Below, one piece after another: positions 10,401 through 21,635 of a stretch of 64,000 nucleotides of DNA (position 1 is the stretch's first letter; the number at the start of each line of letters is the position of its first letter). The DNA is taken from assembly GCA_052174495.1 (NCBI GenBank), contig JBQMRR010000084.1, forward strand, positions 1-64,000, given 5' to 3'. The notes under the pieces were generated by a model. The model saw only the letters and a list, made by a program, of their open reading frames with translations, did not search any database and was not told the origin of the DNA. This stretch comes from Arsenophonus sp052174495. GTDB taxonomy: Bacteria > Pseudomonadota > Gammaproteobacteria > Enterobacterales > Enterobacteriaceae. The translations under genes and the position numbers were made by a program.

Positions 10401-11430
10401 ATAACTCACAATAACTAACTACAACTCCAACGCTTTGTTTGGCATTGTTATCCCCTATCATACTGTGCTATGGGCACGGAAAATAAGGGTATCTAAATTA
10501 GTATCCTCTATGCCTTTCACACTTGTGGTTGATAAATCAATAAACATCCATATATTTATATCTCCGCCACTCCCTTGAAGTCTAAATATTAAGAATTCTG
10601 TAGCGTGAGCTATTTTTTAAAAAGAGCGTTGAAAATCTAGCAATACGCTATCATCTAACGACTGCGTAACAGGTATAACCTGATAAATTCTAATAGCCTT
10701 CTTTTTTACTCTATCCCATAACTTCGCTAGTAAGCGGTGAGATATCGTTACTTAAAAGCAGAATACAGTGGCGTTACTAGAAAATACACTTCGCTGAAAA
10801 GCTAAAAAATTTGCTGCTGGTATAGCATAAAATATCTCTGACGCTAGACTTTAACCGGCTAACTGGTATATTTGCGTTAAAAACTGCAGCATTTATCGAA
10901 TGTATAGGAGGTTCTATATCATTAGATAATTAACAGACTAATCAGTACCGGCAACAGATCCTAACGAAGGAAGAAATGATTGAGTGCTATATTAAGCATA
11001 TTCTAACGAGGCATTTTGAAATAGTGCATTACTCTTTGTTTCTTATCTAAGCGTAAGCAAGGCGCACTATTACCGAAGGTATATAAGGCACTGGAGATAA
11101 TAACGGCTTGCAAAAAACTAGAAAAACCATGGTTTCCCGTTTTTATAAAAGAATTCTTTTCACAAATACGTATAAATGGATTCTGTATGGTGATAGATTA
11201 CTTTTATTGACGATTATCTTAACAAACAGGAAAAGGGGGAATTATCATAAGAAAGAATGCATAAAATAGAAAAATAATGCTTATTAAGTCAAGCTTAAGG
11301 GTTTTAATATTTCTAAAATTAGAGCGCTTTAGTTTAAAGAATATAGAGTTTAATAAAATTTTAATTTAAATAGAGATTTACCAGTAAAACCATCCCTATT
11401 TTCTATTAGAAAATAGGGATGGTTTTTGAT
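10400..11430 (+). mobile_element. IS91-family element, dead
   Basis: Plus-strand blocks match IS91-type Y2 transposases: ISILYAFHTCG**INKHPYIYIS (family IGIFCALHTYGR.LN.HPHIHLS) near 10500-10560, and LTKEEMIECYIKHILTRHFEIVHY near 10970-11030 (family LTQEEMI..VI.HIPERHFKMVRY), then RRTITEGI*GTGD near 11060. Stops and frameshifts throughout, and the N-terminal zinc region is missing. The same blocks recur at 39.6-41.2 and 53.4-55.2 kb. Confidence 0.7.
11386..11426. terminator. Perfect 19-bp hairpin with T-run
   Basis: Arms AAAACCATCCCTATTTTCT (11386-11404) and its exact complement (11408-11426) enclose a 3-base loop ATT; a fifth T follows. It would work as a terminator in either direction. A worn relative sits near 55215-55265, after another IS91 remnant, so it may be part of the IS91 end. 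Perfect pairing in such decayed DNA is unusual. Confidence 0.6.
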
Positions 11431-11643
11431 ATTTTCTTAAAGAATAAAATTAAGTTCCTAACTATATTTATTGGTTCTATTCTAGAATCAATCGTTAATA
11501 ATAAAATAACAGAGATAATTGATATTTTTCTTAATGCCAGTAATAAATATAGCGCTAGAGAGTTATATCTTAACAAGATTTTATTGATAATAGATTTACT
11601 TAAATTAAGCAAATTAAAATTAATATTATTACTATTGATCTAA
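11419..11643 (+). other. Small open frame of unknown nature
   Basis: An open frame of 74 codons from an ATG within the hairpin's second arm. The product would be Ile/Leu/Lys/Asn-rich (for example NKITEIIDIFLNASNKY and a C-terminal run of Leu/Ile). No ribosome site is seen and I recognise no family. An antisense frame of similar length covers it, which is common in AT-rich DNA. It could be a chance frame or a gene fragment cut by the IS1595 remnant that follows at 11783. The 140 bases between hold nothing I can name. Confidence 0.2.
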
Positions 11644-11782
11644 TGATGTGCTAATGTAACTATTAATGCTCAACATGAAAAATTACTATCTATTTTGCAG
11701 GGTTTAGGGAATCACTCCGTTCTATCAATGATGCGAGTGAAAAGTTTATACCTTTAATAATAGAGGTAAAATTGTAATTGGC

Positions 11783-12476
11783 TATGTAAAAAAGTTTTTG
11801 ATAAAAATCCTTATGCTATATAAAAGATTTTGCTACAGAAGTTACACCATTAAAAAAGTAAACAGCAATACAGATCAAAAAACTCTTTCTTCACTTATTA
11901 AGAAGTGAAGCAATATATTAGTTTTTTGGTAAAAAATGGATTATTATTGATAATATATTGAATCAACTTAATAGATCTTATCCTGCCAATATGATAAAAG
12001 TAAAGATGTTATCTGTTGAAATATTCATGTTAGAGGGGTTCCAGCAATATCGTTGTAAAATCCATGATTAGAGGAAAACATTTATCAATCTTATTAGAAG
12101 ATTGATAGGAAAACTACATTAGAAGGATAAATGGTTTAATTATCTCCAATGTATGCTGAATAGCTTAACTTTAAGAGAGTAAGCGAATTCTTTGGTGGAG
12201 ATAAATAATAAAAAATCTTTGCCAGCAATCATAAATTAGTTACTATTATCTAATAATGGTGGTAATAAGAAAGTTGTTAGTAAGGAATTCTACATTAAAA
12301 CTATAAACAGTTATATCATCCAATTAAAGAATGATGGATGAGTAGATTTTATAAATAGGAGTTTTTATTTATTGAATTATCTGAGCTATAATAAATTGTT
12401 TGAAAGAGTAATAATTGAAATACAGAGATGAGTTACATATTACTCTGTAAACAAAGTAATAACCTTCGCTAATATA
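11783..12476 (+). mobile_element. IS1595-family element, internally deleted
   Basis: Bounded by worn inverted ends (TATGTAAAAAAGTTTTTG and AAAGTAATAACCTTCGC..TATA). At 694 bp it lacks about a third of the family length. Plus-strand blocks: LNSLTLRE* near 12150-12175 (family CMLNSLTLRE) and KEFYIKTINSY...YLLNYLSY near 12280-12390 (family EFHIQNVNSY...YL.NYL.W). The catalytic middle is missing. Confidence 0.65.
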
Positions 12477-12751
12477 ATCTTATAATTACTGTTTGAGAAT
12501 TAAAATGGATTAAGGTAATCCATGCTGATTTAATTGTATATAACAGAATTAAATCTGATTGAAATTATAGCCAATCAGTGTCGTTAGTCAGATCAGACTG
12601 ATTGTTTTACCTTAACGCTAAACAATCTGATAGGGGGTTCAGTAGTGCTTTTTACTAATAAATTACTCAATTAGGCATTAAGTTTATAATAGGGAGGATA
12701 TTTTAAAATCTCAGTTTTACTGTATAAAAAGCACTTATCTAAATAAGTTTA

Positions 12752-13756
12752 TTAGCAGTCGATGGATATGCTATTTTCTTCCGTCAATAAATAAGGCAGA
12801 GGTTGAATAGTTAGCTTGCTATTAATTTCTCCATTCAAACGAAAAATACTCTCTTTATCCATGTTATTATTCATGACAACCTGAAGACTAATTAAACCCT
12901 TTGTCAAGCTAGCAGTAGCTAATACTGTTCCAGTACGTCGCCAGTTATCACCTATTTTCCACTCGATAGATTCTCCAGATTTTGGTAGAGAATTTCCTGT
13001 CCCTGCTAACCAAAACATGGCACGTTTGTTGGAACCGCGATATTTTGCTCTAGCGACTGTTTCTTGCCCACTATAGCAGCCTTTCTGAAAACTAATACTT
13101 GCGGGTAATGCTTGTAGATTAACGGCATGAGGAGTAAATTGTTCACTATTCTCAATATCAATATTAGCAATGCCAGCAGCAATATCTAAAGCTAGCCATT
13201 GCTGACTATCACCATGTTGAGGAAAATATTTTGTCAGTTCAGTAGCAGTTACACTATCAGTAACAATTAAAAAACGTTCAAACGGTAAACTAAAATACAG
13301 TAAAATTGTTTTCTCAAGATAAATAATAGATTTTTCCCGATCGGGTAAAAGAGAAAAGTGGTTGTTCAATGCATTGCGAGCTCCTTCTCCAGCAATACCT
13401 AACAACATAATATTTGACTTCTGGCTGAGTATTATTTTCGAGAAAACCGCATATTTTTTCAATTCAGTTAATTGTTTTACTGCAACACTAGTACGTAAAA
13501 TATAACCGAAGCCTTCGTTATAGTGAAATAAACGAAGTGTGCTCCAAATTTTTCCCTTAGCATTACAGTGAGCAGTAAATATATGTTGTTTCGCAGTTAA
13601 TGCAGTAATATCTGCAGTTAATTGACCCTGTAGATATTTTTCAGCATCAATCCCTGTTGCTGTGATAAAACTCCAGTCATTAAGTGACATTAATGTTAAT
13701 GGTAATTGATGGTTTATTTCGTAAGTTGCTGGTATAAATTTATTTGAGTTTGTCAT
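12752..13756 (-). CDS. ygfZ: tRNA-modifying / Fe-S maintenance protein YgfZ
   Basis: YgfZ is a folate-binding GcvT-like protein needed for full activity of certain [4Fe-4S] enzymes such as the radical-SAM MiaB. From the Met at 13756 the product has 334 residues (E. coli 326). The frame is open 22 codons further upstream, but homology begins at this Met with LPLTLMSLNDW shortly after, so the internal ATG is preferred; its ribosome site is weak. The signature KGCYSGQE with its functional Cys is intact, followed by VARAKYRG. Other conserved blocks are EKYLQGQLTADI and ELKKYAVFSK. sdhE and ygfX, normally divergent from ygfZ, are present as remnants. It may support LipA and IspG, two Fe-S enzymes also retained here. 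Confidence 0.94.
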   Translation of the reverse strand: MTNSNKFIPATYEINHQLPLTLMSLNDWSFITATGIDAEKYLQGQLTADITALTAKQHIFTAHCNAKGKIWSTLRLFHYNEGFGYILRTSVAVKQLTELKKYAVFSKIILSQKSNIMLLGIAGEGARNALNNHFSLLPDREKSIIYLEKTILLYFSLPFERFLIVTDSVTATELTKYFPQHGDSQQWLALDIAAGIANIDIENSEQFTPHAVNLQALPASISFQKGCYSGQETVARAKYRGSNKRAMFWLAGTGNSLPKSGESIEWKIGDNWRRTGTVLATASLTKGLISLQVVMNNNMDKESIFRLNGEINSKLTIQPLPYLLTEENSISIDC

Positions 13757-14014
13757 GTATTTATTCGTTAGTAACTTGCATAAAAGTAGTGATAATGTTA
13801 AAGTAACTATCTGACAAAGCAAGCAATTTTATTAAAATTAACTAATTAAATTAATGTTAAATAATTTATTTATATAAGAAAGATTTTAGTTAGTGGTTAA
13901 TTATAGTTTTTATTAAAATGTAATTTACATTATTTCGATAATAATAAGAAATTTCTATGTTAAATTCTCATATAAATTAGAAATTATTTACAAAAATTTT
14001 TAAGGTTACTTAAT

Positions 14015-14260
14015 TGTATGATATCAATAATAAACCTATAACTTACTAAGTTTCTTGCAGAGGAAAGTGAGAGTTAGATATCGGCATTATAGCTTTTTTA
14101 AGTATAAAATAATTTTCTTACAGAAGATAAAAAATATCTGTTTATTAGTTTACTAGAATGTTCAGATCCTGATTTGTTCAATTAATTAATGTAAATCATG
14201 CGAATTCTAATGACGATGGACTTTATCATATGATTGATTGATACGCAGTAAAAATAAGCA
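14015..14260 (+). pseudogene. sdhE: sdhE (flavinylation factor) remnant
   Basis: Divergent from ygfZ, as in enterobacteria. The plus strand reads LQRKVRVRYRHYSFF (family CRRGMRELDI.IMPFF in register) and then in one frame TEDKKYLFISLLECSDPDLFN*LM (family SDEEKRIFVRLLQSDDPDLFNWLM), where the Trp position has become TAA. Further frameshifts follow. The match to about 45 residues in order is convincing. Confidence 0.75.
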
Positions 14261-14560
14261 ACATACTCCTTTGGAAATTTAATATCAATATTTGTAGCTA
14301 ATACAGTTTTTTAACGAGTGTTCATGTGCAAATTGTTTTATTAATTTTCTTTTTATCTTAACTGCCAAGGTAATCTATTCACTTGATTGAATAATAATTT
14401 TATTAATGTAACAAATTTTTTGTAAGGAAATTAAAATATAAATCATTGTAAAAATAGTTTAGAGTTTTACTTAATGGTGAAACCATAATAAAAAAAGAAT
14501 GATTGGTTATTATTAAATAACCTTGGTTTTTTAAAAACCACTAAAAATGCAACACCTAAT
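14255..14560 (+). pseudogene. ygfX: ygfX remnant
   Basis: Directly after sdhE, the position of ygfX. Blocks: LLWKFNINICS*YSFLTSVHVQIVLLI (family W...VRVSW..Q..SLLVHG...LLI, a membrane start) and RVLLNGETIIKKE*LVIIK*PWFFK (family RLL..GR..W...EW.....PWM/L). The match rests on short blocks and on gene order. No open frame survives. Confidence 0.5.
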
Positions 14561-16198
14561 CAGCGTAAAGTTAACGGCAAAATACTCACTCAAGATATGC
14601 AGTTAATCGCTACAGATATATATGCGGTTACCCAGAAATATTACGTCTAGAAATTCATGCTGATGTTTTTTCTTATCTGATTGAAAACTATCCTCAGGTT
14701 GGTTTATTTAAAACAATCATACTTTTGATTAGCAAAAGTATTTGTTATTAGAGTAACTTAATCTTCAGAGAAACTCCATGATTTATGTAGTAAATTTATT
14801 CGCAGTTAGGATGGAAGACATAATATAAAGAATAACTAGCGCCATACAAAAAATTTTGGCGCAGTGGACCACTATGGATGACCAAATTATTAACTCAAAT
14901 TTCCTGCTAAAAAGCGGGTTTTATTGTGATTCCCGGTATAGGTTGAGTTAGCTACGATATACTTTACTATTTGATATTTGGCGGAATATAAATGCCATTT
15001 TAATTTATTGCGTATAACAAGAATTGCCAAAGAAATCTATCCGTGACCTGTTGCCTTTAACTATATTATTAGGGCAGCTTAATTTTTATTTTTTTACTCT
15101 ACTTTCTGCAGAGTCTTTATCTAGTTAATATATAGTAGATGATAACAGTCTGCCTATTTAACAGCATACAATATTTTTTCTTAATCTAGTAGTAAAGATT
15201 TTTATATTACGTTGATATGTTAAGGTCTACTGTATCTTGCAAAAGAGCAATAATTTTTGTTCCTTTTGAAAGTAACTGACTCTGCTCTACTCTTGCCTGC
15301 TCCTATAATTCATTAGAGGTATAAATACATTTAATAACTTACTGATCATGAAAAAGCATTCCCTATTACGGTATTGATTTTTCTGGAAAGATATTCGACT
15401 TCAACCCAATAAATTCTTCTATATATAAAGAAGATATATCTTAGATAATACTTTGTATAATACTGTTTTCAGCATTGCCATTACATCTTTTTTAAAGATG
15501 GAGTAACTTAAAACAGTTTCCATCTTTTTTATCAATAAAAATACTGATTACATCAGAAAAAAAGCTTATCAGAAATCTATAGACGTATATTAATAAGTTA
15601 ATGTTATCACTCTAAAATTGTAACTAATTGATTATTATCTATATTTAAAATTCAAGTATATTACTAACAATTTAATTGTCACTATCACTTTTAGCAGAAG
15701 TGATGATGATACAGTTATCTGAAGTATAAAATCTATCACAAAAACTCTCAGTTATCTGTTTTGCACTTAGTTATGACATCAAAATACACGGTTCTTAACA
15801 TAATCATAGGAAGCGAGACATTATTCATAGTATTATCCACCCAGCATTTAGATGCCTGCACTAGAATAGCCAATAAATATCGCCATTCTCTTGATAAGTT
15901 ACAGTTCTACTTCGTATATAAGATGGTTAATTCTGTCTAAAGGTGATTACCTTTATTGACGGTTCTACCCGTGCGTTTATTTAGTACATTTTTAGTACAA
16001 TCTATAGTTTCTAACTTAAAAATTGCATGACGTTTTATAAGATACCTTGGTTATTCCTGATGGCCTGTAGAAACTTGTTCAGGATATCTAAATCAGATGG
16101 TATTTTTAATAACTCTATTCAGTTAGTAATTGATCGAATTAGATATGCGTGCAGCAGTTATTTAGTTCTCGCTGTGCGGAGTGCTATTTAACTGTATC
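14560..16198. other. Eroded DNA, no gene recognised
   Basis: About 1.6 kb without an open frame of note. 14562-14670 is clearly related to 17383-17495. Plus-strand reading of the first copy gives NQRKVNGKILTQDMQLIATD, which looks like former protein but which I cannot place. Nothing else in the stretch is assignable by eye. Confidence 0.4.
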
Positions 16199-17090
16199 CA
16201 TGTTGGCAAAGGTAGTTTTTGGTAGACATCCATTATACTGAAAATAATGAAAGATTTTTACTACAAGCAGTTACCATAAAAACAAACAGTCATATAGTTC
16301 AAATAAACTATTTCTTAACTCTCTGTTAACATAAAACTGCATTTCATTGGTTTAGCTTGAGGATAATCTGAGAATGATGTCGATCTATTCATTAAAGTAA
16401 CTCATTCCACTTTATCCTACTTATATTGTCACAGTGAATATGTTTTCCTCTAGAGGAAAATTCATTATAATTTACTAATATTGTTATAAAATACTCAATA
16501 ACAGGAAAAGATTTAACAATCTAATTGGAAGTCTTCTAGCAAAACTGCATCACAAGGATAACTATTTTAGTTATCTGCATGTATATTGAATATCTTTTTT
16601 AAGGAATCACCGAAATAAAGAGGCATTGATTTAAAAACAGTGTTTGATGGATCGCTGTTTTCTTACTTCAGTGACGACAATTAATTTAAATGTATGTAGT
16701 ATTGTTGAAGTTAATAAAATATTTTTCTTTACTCCTTTAAAAGAGTATTGTTATATCTGATATATATGAAAGCCAGAAAATGCGAGAGAAGAGGAGATGA
16801 AAGTAAAAAATAAATCGCAGTCTTAATTACCCGAGATTAACATGGTGATGTGAGCGATCAGATTTTTAAAGAGTTTAATGCAAAGTATATGAACCATTTT
16901 CTTGATCCAATTATCGATAAGAGTCCATCATTTTTTAGGTGAAGTTAAATAGTATAAAATATTTACTAGTAAACATGAAATTATTTAGCATCGTTTAATA
17001 AAATTAGACGATCAGAAATTTATTGGTAAGGAGTTTCTCATATTAAAAATGCAAATTTTGATCTTTTTAAAAACGATTATAAGTTTCTAG
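16199..17090 (+). mobile_element. IS1595-family element, 3' truncated
   Basis: Starts with CATGTTGGCAAAGGTAG, one base off the family end. Plus-strand blocks in order: LAKLHHKDNYFSYL near 16535 (family LARLR.K.KW..Y.QCMLNSLTLRE), VKNKSQS*LPEIN near 16800 (basic region before PVLIARD), then KHEII*HRLIKLDDQKFIGKEFLI near 16970-17050 (family catalytic end). The C-terminal RLK.W block and the right end are missing. Confidence 0.65.
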
Positions 17091-18429
17091 CTATTTAAGA
17101 AACTTAACGCATGTTTTAATTTAGATGTTTCTGGTCTGTTTTTCATTGATTTTTTTATAAAATATTGCTATCAATTTGAATAAATTAATAATTTTTGCTA
17201 TAAATCTATGTTTAGATATTTTTTTAACACTATTAGATAATCTATTTTACTATTTAGTATTTATCTTCCGTCTGAAAACTTTGTATTGCTGATTTTGATT
17301 AAAATCTTACATAAATTTTAAATTTAAAAAAAATCAAAAGTTTTTTGGAAATGATAAATTTTACTAAAATACAATATCTAATTAGCATAAAATTAATGAT
17401 AAAATATTAATTCAAGATCTGCATTCAGCTAACTGTCCATAAATCTTTATGCTGTTACACTCAAAATATTGCATGTAGAAATTCTAGTAACTGTGTTGCT
17501 TTGACGTGGTTTAGAAAAAGAGCGGAACGCTTTTATTTATCTATAACGCTGATCTATTCAATATGAGAATAGATCCGCTATTAGTACTTATCTGTCCATC
17601 AGATAAACTCCCTTATTCACGCACTAAAATCATTGGTGGTTAGGGAGGAATACTTAGAATAAATTAAATAATAGCTGCAAGATATTACGTGAACAAAGCA
17701 TGATAGAATTCAAAATTCACGGAACAAATAATCAGAGTTTAACTTGTTGAGTAATCAACAAGTAACGAAATATTTAAAAATGAAAAAACTGGGAAAATAG
17801 CATCACTTAAATAGAAAGTGGCGTACTTTTATCAATTGTTCAGAAAATTTCAGTCTAGTTTAAGAACATTCTTAGAAACTAGATCGAGAAATGTGATGTT
17901 TAACTATATTGTTAGGGATTTTATAACGTTTAATTAATAGCAAGCTAACTCCCATCTTCTTTACGATTCAATCATTATTCTGGTGTAATCATCAGCACTG
18001 ATAATTAATGATTTTACTAGCTAATTCGACATATCTGCTTAAATTATGCCCTGGAGCATTAATTTTATATTTTACGTCATGGTTCCCAAAAATAGAATAA
18101 GAGAGACAGTATAAAGTAAAGATATGGTATAAATCTATTCGGCATTAAGTAGTGTTATACACCATAATTGCTTGATAAATATAATATTATTATATCTTAA
18201 CCATCTGTTGATGATAAGATGAGCAGTATTTTATATCTTTTATATTGACGATTATTGCTTTCTGACTTTCCTATATAAGCGCCAATATTCCCTTCTAGTA
18301 TATTGATATTTCCAATACCATTAAAGGTTAATATCAGCAATTTTCTAACCGTTTTAGGTGAGTTTCCGATAAAAAAATTACTATTAATATTAACATGATT
18401 AATATATTAAAAATCTGTTTATTAGTGCC
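17090..18429. other. Eroded DNA, no gene recognised
   Basis: Some 1.3 kb of AT-rich DNA without a usable frame. It includes 17383-17495, the second copy of the unassigned segment at 14562. dacA normally precedes ybeD in enterobacteria; I looked for it here and saw no trace. Confidence 0.4.
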
Positions 18430-19460
18430 TATGTTGGCAAAAGTTGTTGCTTTGCTCACAAAAGTTTATAACTATATTTGTATTTCAATTGTTATGTATT
18501 CAATTAATCTTCTCCAGGCCAGATAATTCGGTAAAACAACTTTACATCATGGAATCTACTCAGCCATTCCTTTAATCGGCTAATATAGCTATTCACATTT
18601 TAAATATGCAATTCATTAGCAAATAATTCTATAGTTACCTTCATTATTAGACTATTGTATTAATTTTATGGATTACTATGGAAAAGTTTTCGTACTATTT
18701 AGCTCCATCTGAACAAAGGATGAACTCTTTATCAAAGATCAGGTTAAGAGAATAGCTAATACACTGTAAATTAAATTCTTCAAGAATCTTATTGTTCGCG
18801 TAACTCTGTTAATTTCAAGCTATTAAAAATCGCAATTTATTTTTTCTTTCACTCCCATTCTCCCGTATTTATAGCTTTCTTATGTGAAAATATAACGCTT
18901 CTATTTAAAGAGTTCAAGAAAAATGTTTTATCGATTTTAAAATGCACTTAGTGCATTTAAGTTAGATATCGCCGCTAAAGCAATAAGTAGTAATGCAATC
19001 TAGACGCTGTCTTTAAATCAATTTTTTTTTTACTTGTTTCTCTGATTTTATCTCGTAAAGTCAAACTATTTAACATGCATTAAAGATAAGTAAACTATTT
19101 ATCTTTCTGATATATTTTCGCTAGAGGATTTCCAGTGCATTTGTTAAATAGTTTTCTATAATGAAGGATTTTATAACGATATTATTGTAACCTTAATGGG
19201 GGCTGCTTCTCTTCTTAGCGGATAATATCTTACTGTAAGAAGATTGCCAAGATAAGGTAGAATGAATCGCTTTAATGTATGAATTAGCATCCATTCGATA
19301 GAATATCATCGAACTAACTAATGAGATCTAGATTTATATTGATATGGAGTGAGAAAAGAGTTTCTTGATCTATATAATTATTTTATTTTCAGAGTAATCT
19401 CTATAACGAAAATTCTTCATACAGTATAAAGAATTTCTATCAACACCTTTGCTAACATAC
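18430..19460 (-). mobile_element. IS1595-family element, dead, ends well kept
   Basis: 1,031 bp between TATGTTGGCAAAAGTTGTTG and CAACACCTTTGCTAACATA, the clearest inverted ends of this family in the window. Minus-strand blocks near the C-terminus read NVNSYISRLKEWLSRFHD, the family's signature before the final helix; the rest is frameshifted. It lies just upstream of ybeD, in the place of dacA. Confidence 0.72.
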
Positions 19461-19531
19461 CAAAATGTACTATCTATATAATATTATATTTATATTAAAA
19501 TAAGTGTGCCGCTGGTATTTAGGAGGTAGCT

Positions 19532-19795
19532 ATGAAAACCAAATTAGATAAGTTATTAGAGTTCCCTTGCTTATTTACCTATAAAGTGATGGGGCTTGCT
19601 AAACCTGAGTTAACTGATCAAATTGTTGAGCTGGTTCAACGGTATGTTCCAGGTAATTATCTACCATTAGTTAAACCAAGTAGTAAGGGTAATTTTTTTT
19701 CAGTATCAATTACTATCATAGCAAATAATATTGAACAAATAGAAAAATTGTATGAAGAATTAGCTAAATTAGAATTAGTTCATATGGTGTTATAG
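19532..19795 (+). CDS. ybeD: YbeD, DUF493 protein
   Basis: A small cytoplasmic protein with a ferredoxin-like (ACT-like) fold and no established biochemical role; it is found next to lipB in enterobacteria. The 87 residues equal the E. coli length and are collinear: MKTKLDKLLEFPCLFTYKV, then LVKPSSKGNFFSVSITI, and the end LVHMVL. The start is set by an excellent AGGAGG site six bases before ATG. It is the first gene of ybeD-lipB-lipA. Retention in so reduced a genome suggests a real contribution, perhaps to lipoate metabolism, but this is inferred only from neighbourhood. Confidence 0.95.
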   Translation: MKTKLDKLLEFPCLFTYKVMGLAKPELTDQIVELVQRYVPGNYLPLVKPSSKGNFFSVSITIIANNIEQIEKLYEELAKLELVHMVL

Positions 19796-19872
19796 ATATA
19801 AATTATAACTTTAAGGGTCACATTAACTATGTTAGCAAAAATGATTTATATAGGTTATATTTCATAAATATT

Positions 19873-20532
19873 GTGTATCCGCACTATCAATGGCAGGGAA
19901 ATATTATTAAAAAAACTATTATTTTACGTCAATTTGGATTACAGGTTTATTATATTATTTCTAATAAAATGCATCATTTTACTAAAAAACGTACGATTAA
20001 TACACTAGATGAGCTTTGGCTAGTGGAACACTATCCTGTTTTTACTCAAGGTCAAGCAGGTAAAAAAGAACACCTACTCGCTCCTGGAAATATTCCAGTT
20101 ATCCGATCTGATCGTGGCGGACAAATTACCTACCATGGTCCTGGTCAGCAAATAATGTATATTTTATTAGACTTAAAGCGTAATCAAATTAGTGTGAGAG
20201 AGCTGATTACTGTACTGGAAATTACAGTAATTAATACTTTGTCTGAATTTAGCATTACCGCTTATTCTCAGCGCGAAGCTCCCGGTGTTTATGTTAAGCA
20301 AAAAAAAATATGCTCTCTCGGATTACGTATTCATAAAGGTTGTTCGTTTCATGGTCTAGCATTAAATATTAATATGGATCTTACACCTTTTCAGCGTATT
20401 AATCCGTGTGGCTATGCCGGTATGCAAATGACGCAACTTAATGATTTAGTTCCTTGCAGCCAAGTTAAGGATGTTAAACCTTTATTAATAAAACATTTCT
20501 GCAACCTATTAGAATTTCACCTTGCAGAATAA
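19873..20532 (+). CDS. lipB: Octanoyl-[ACP]:protein N-octanoyltransferase
   Basis: LipB moves octanoate from acyl carrier protein to lipoyl domains of E2 subunits and GcvH, the first step of lipoate assembly. The product has 219 residues (E. coli 213). Family blocks are complete: ELWLVEHYPVFTQGQAGK, IRSDRGGQITYHGPGQ (substrate loop), KKICSLGLRIHKGCSFHG with the active-site Lys, and RINPCGYAGM with the nucleophilic Cys. The start is a GTG without a clear ribosome site; homology begins near KTIILRQFGLQ about 14 residues in, and no ATG lies there, so the true start is uncertain. It sits between ybeD and lipA, 77 bp past ybeD. Confidence 0.95.
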   Translation: MYPHYQWQGNIIKKTIILRQFGLQVYYIISNKMHHFTKKRTINTLDELWLVEHYPVFTQGQAGKKEHLLAPGNIPVIRSDRGGQITYHGPGQQIMYILLDLKRNQISVRELITVLEITVINTLSEFSITAYSQREAPGVYVKQKKICSLGLRIHKGCSFHGLALNINMDLTPFQRINPCGYAGMQMTQLNDLVPCSQVKDVKPLLIKHFCNLLEFHLAE

Positions 20533-20666
20533 ATTGTCATAATTTTTTAATGATTTTTAAGAAAAAATTTAAACATAACATAAATAATAATTTATATCTT
20601 ATAAGATATATGTATATCTATTATTGAGCCGGAGTAAGAAGAAATCCCTAATGGAATTAGCAAATT

Positions 20667-21635
20667 ATGAGTAGATCAATTCAAATAAAAGGTGGTCTTA
20701 AATATCACGACGTTGATAAAATAGCACTGATCCCTATTAAAACAATAGGGGCGGATCATACAAAAATTTTACCTAAACCTGAGTGGATAAAAGTAAAACT
20801 TCCTGCTGATTTCAGCAGGATAAAAGAAATAAAAAATGCAATACGTAAGAATAGCTTACACACAGTTTGTGAAGAAGCTTCTTGTCCGAACCTCGCTGAA
20901 TGTTATAATCACGGTACCGCTACTTTTATGATTTTAGGAGCTATCTGCACTCGTCGCTGTTCATTCTGTGATGTTGCACATGGACGACCTAATGCTCCTG
21001 ATTCCAATGAACCAGGAAAATTAGCAGAAACCATTAAAAATATGGAATTAAAATATGTTGTTATTACTTCTGTGAATCGTGATGATCTACGCGATGGCGG
21101 AGCCAAGCATTTTGCTAATAGCATCACCGCTATTCGAGAAAAAAATCCAAATATCAAAATAGAAACGTTAGTACCTGATTTTCGCGGTTGCATGGATCGC
21201 GCCTTAACAATTTTGGCTACTGCGCCACCTGATGTTTTTAATCATAATATTGAAAGTGTTCCACGTATTTATCACCAAGTACGTCCTGGCGCTAATTACA
21301 AATGGTCATTACAGCTACTAGCAAAATTCAAGCAAATGCATTCTAAAATACCGACAAAATCAGGATTAATGGTTGGGCTAGGCGAAACTAATAAAGAAAT
21401 AGTTGATGTTATGCGTGATTTACGCCGGCATGGTGTAACAATGCTAACCTTGGGACAATATCTTCAACCTAGTCGACATCATTTATCAATAAAACGTTAC
21501 GTAAGCCAAAAAGAATTTGAAGATATGAGAAATAAAGCAATAGCAATGGGTTTTATACACGCGGCGTGTAGTCCATTAGTACGCTCATCTTATCATGCAG
21601 ATTTGCAAGCAAAATTTATAAATGACTCTTATTAA
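20667..21635 (+). CDS. lipA: Lipoyl synthase
   Basis: LipA inserts two sulfurs into protein-bound octanoyl chains to make lipoyl groups, using a radical-SAM and a sacrificial auxiliary [4Fe-4S] cluster. The product has 322 residues (E. coli 321). The auxiliary cluster ligands lie in CEEASCPNLAEC; the radical-SAM motif is C94-T-R-R-C98-S-F-C101; the C-terminal RSSYHAD block carries the Ser that ligates the auxiliary cluster. ATG follows GGA about 11 bases upstream. lipB precedes it by 134 bp, in enterobacterial order. Together they provide endogenous lipoylation. A small inverted repeat (TTCTCCT/AGGAGAA, 21702-21719) follows the gene but lacks a T-run. Confidence 0.97.
   Translation: MSRSIQIKGGLKYHDVDKIALIPIKTIGADHTKILPKPEWIKVKLPADFSRIKEIKNAIRKNSLHTVCEEASCPNLAECYNHGTATFMILGAICTRRCSFCDVAHGRPNAPDSNEPGKLAETIKNMELKYVVITSVNRDDLRDGGAKHFANSITAIREKNPNIKIETLVPDFRGCMDRALTILATAPPDVFNHNIESVPRIYHQVRPGANYKWSLQLLAKFKQMHSKIPTKSGLMVGLGETNKEIVDVMRDLRRHGVTMLTLGQYLQPSRHHLSIKRYVSQKEFEDMRNKAIAMGFIHAACSPLVRSSYHADLQAKFINDSY

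Noticed and set aside
17090..18429. dacA remnant upstream of ybeD
   Set aside because: Expected from gene order, but no penicillin-binding motif (SLTK, SGN, KTG) or other block could be read in either strand.
20909..21193. Frame of 94 codons antisense to lipA
   Set aside because: Shadow frame inside an unmistakable gene.
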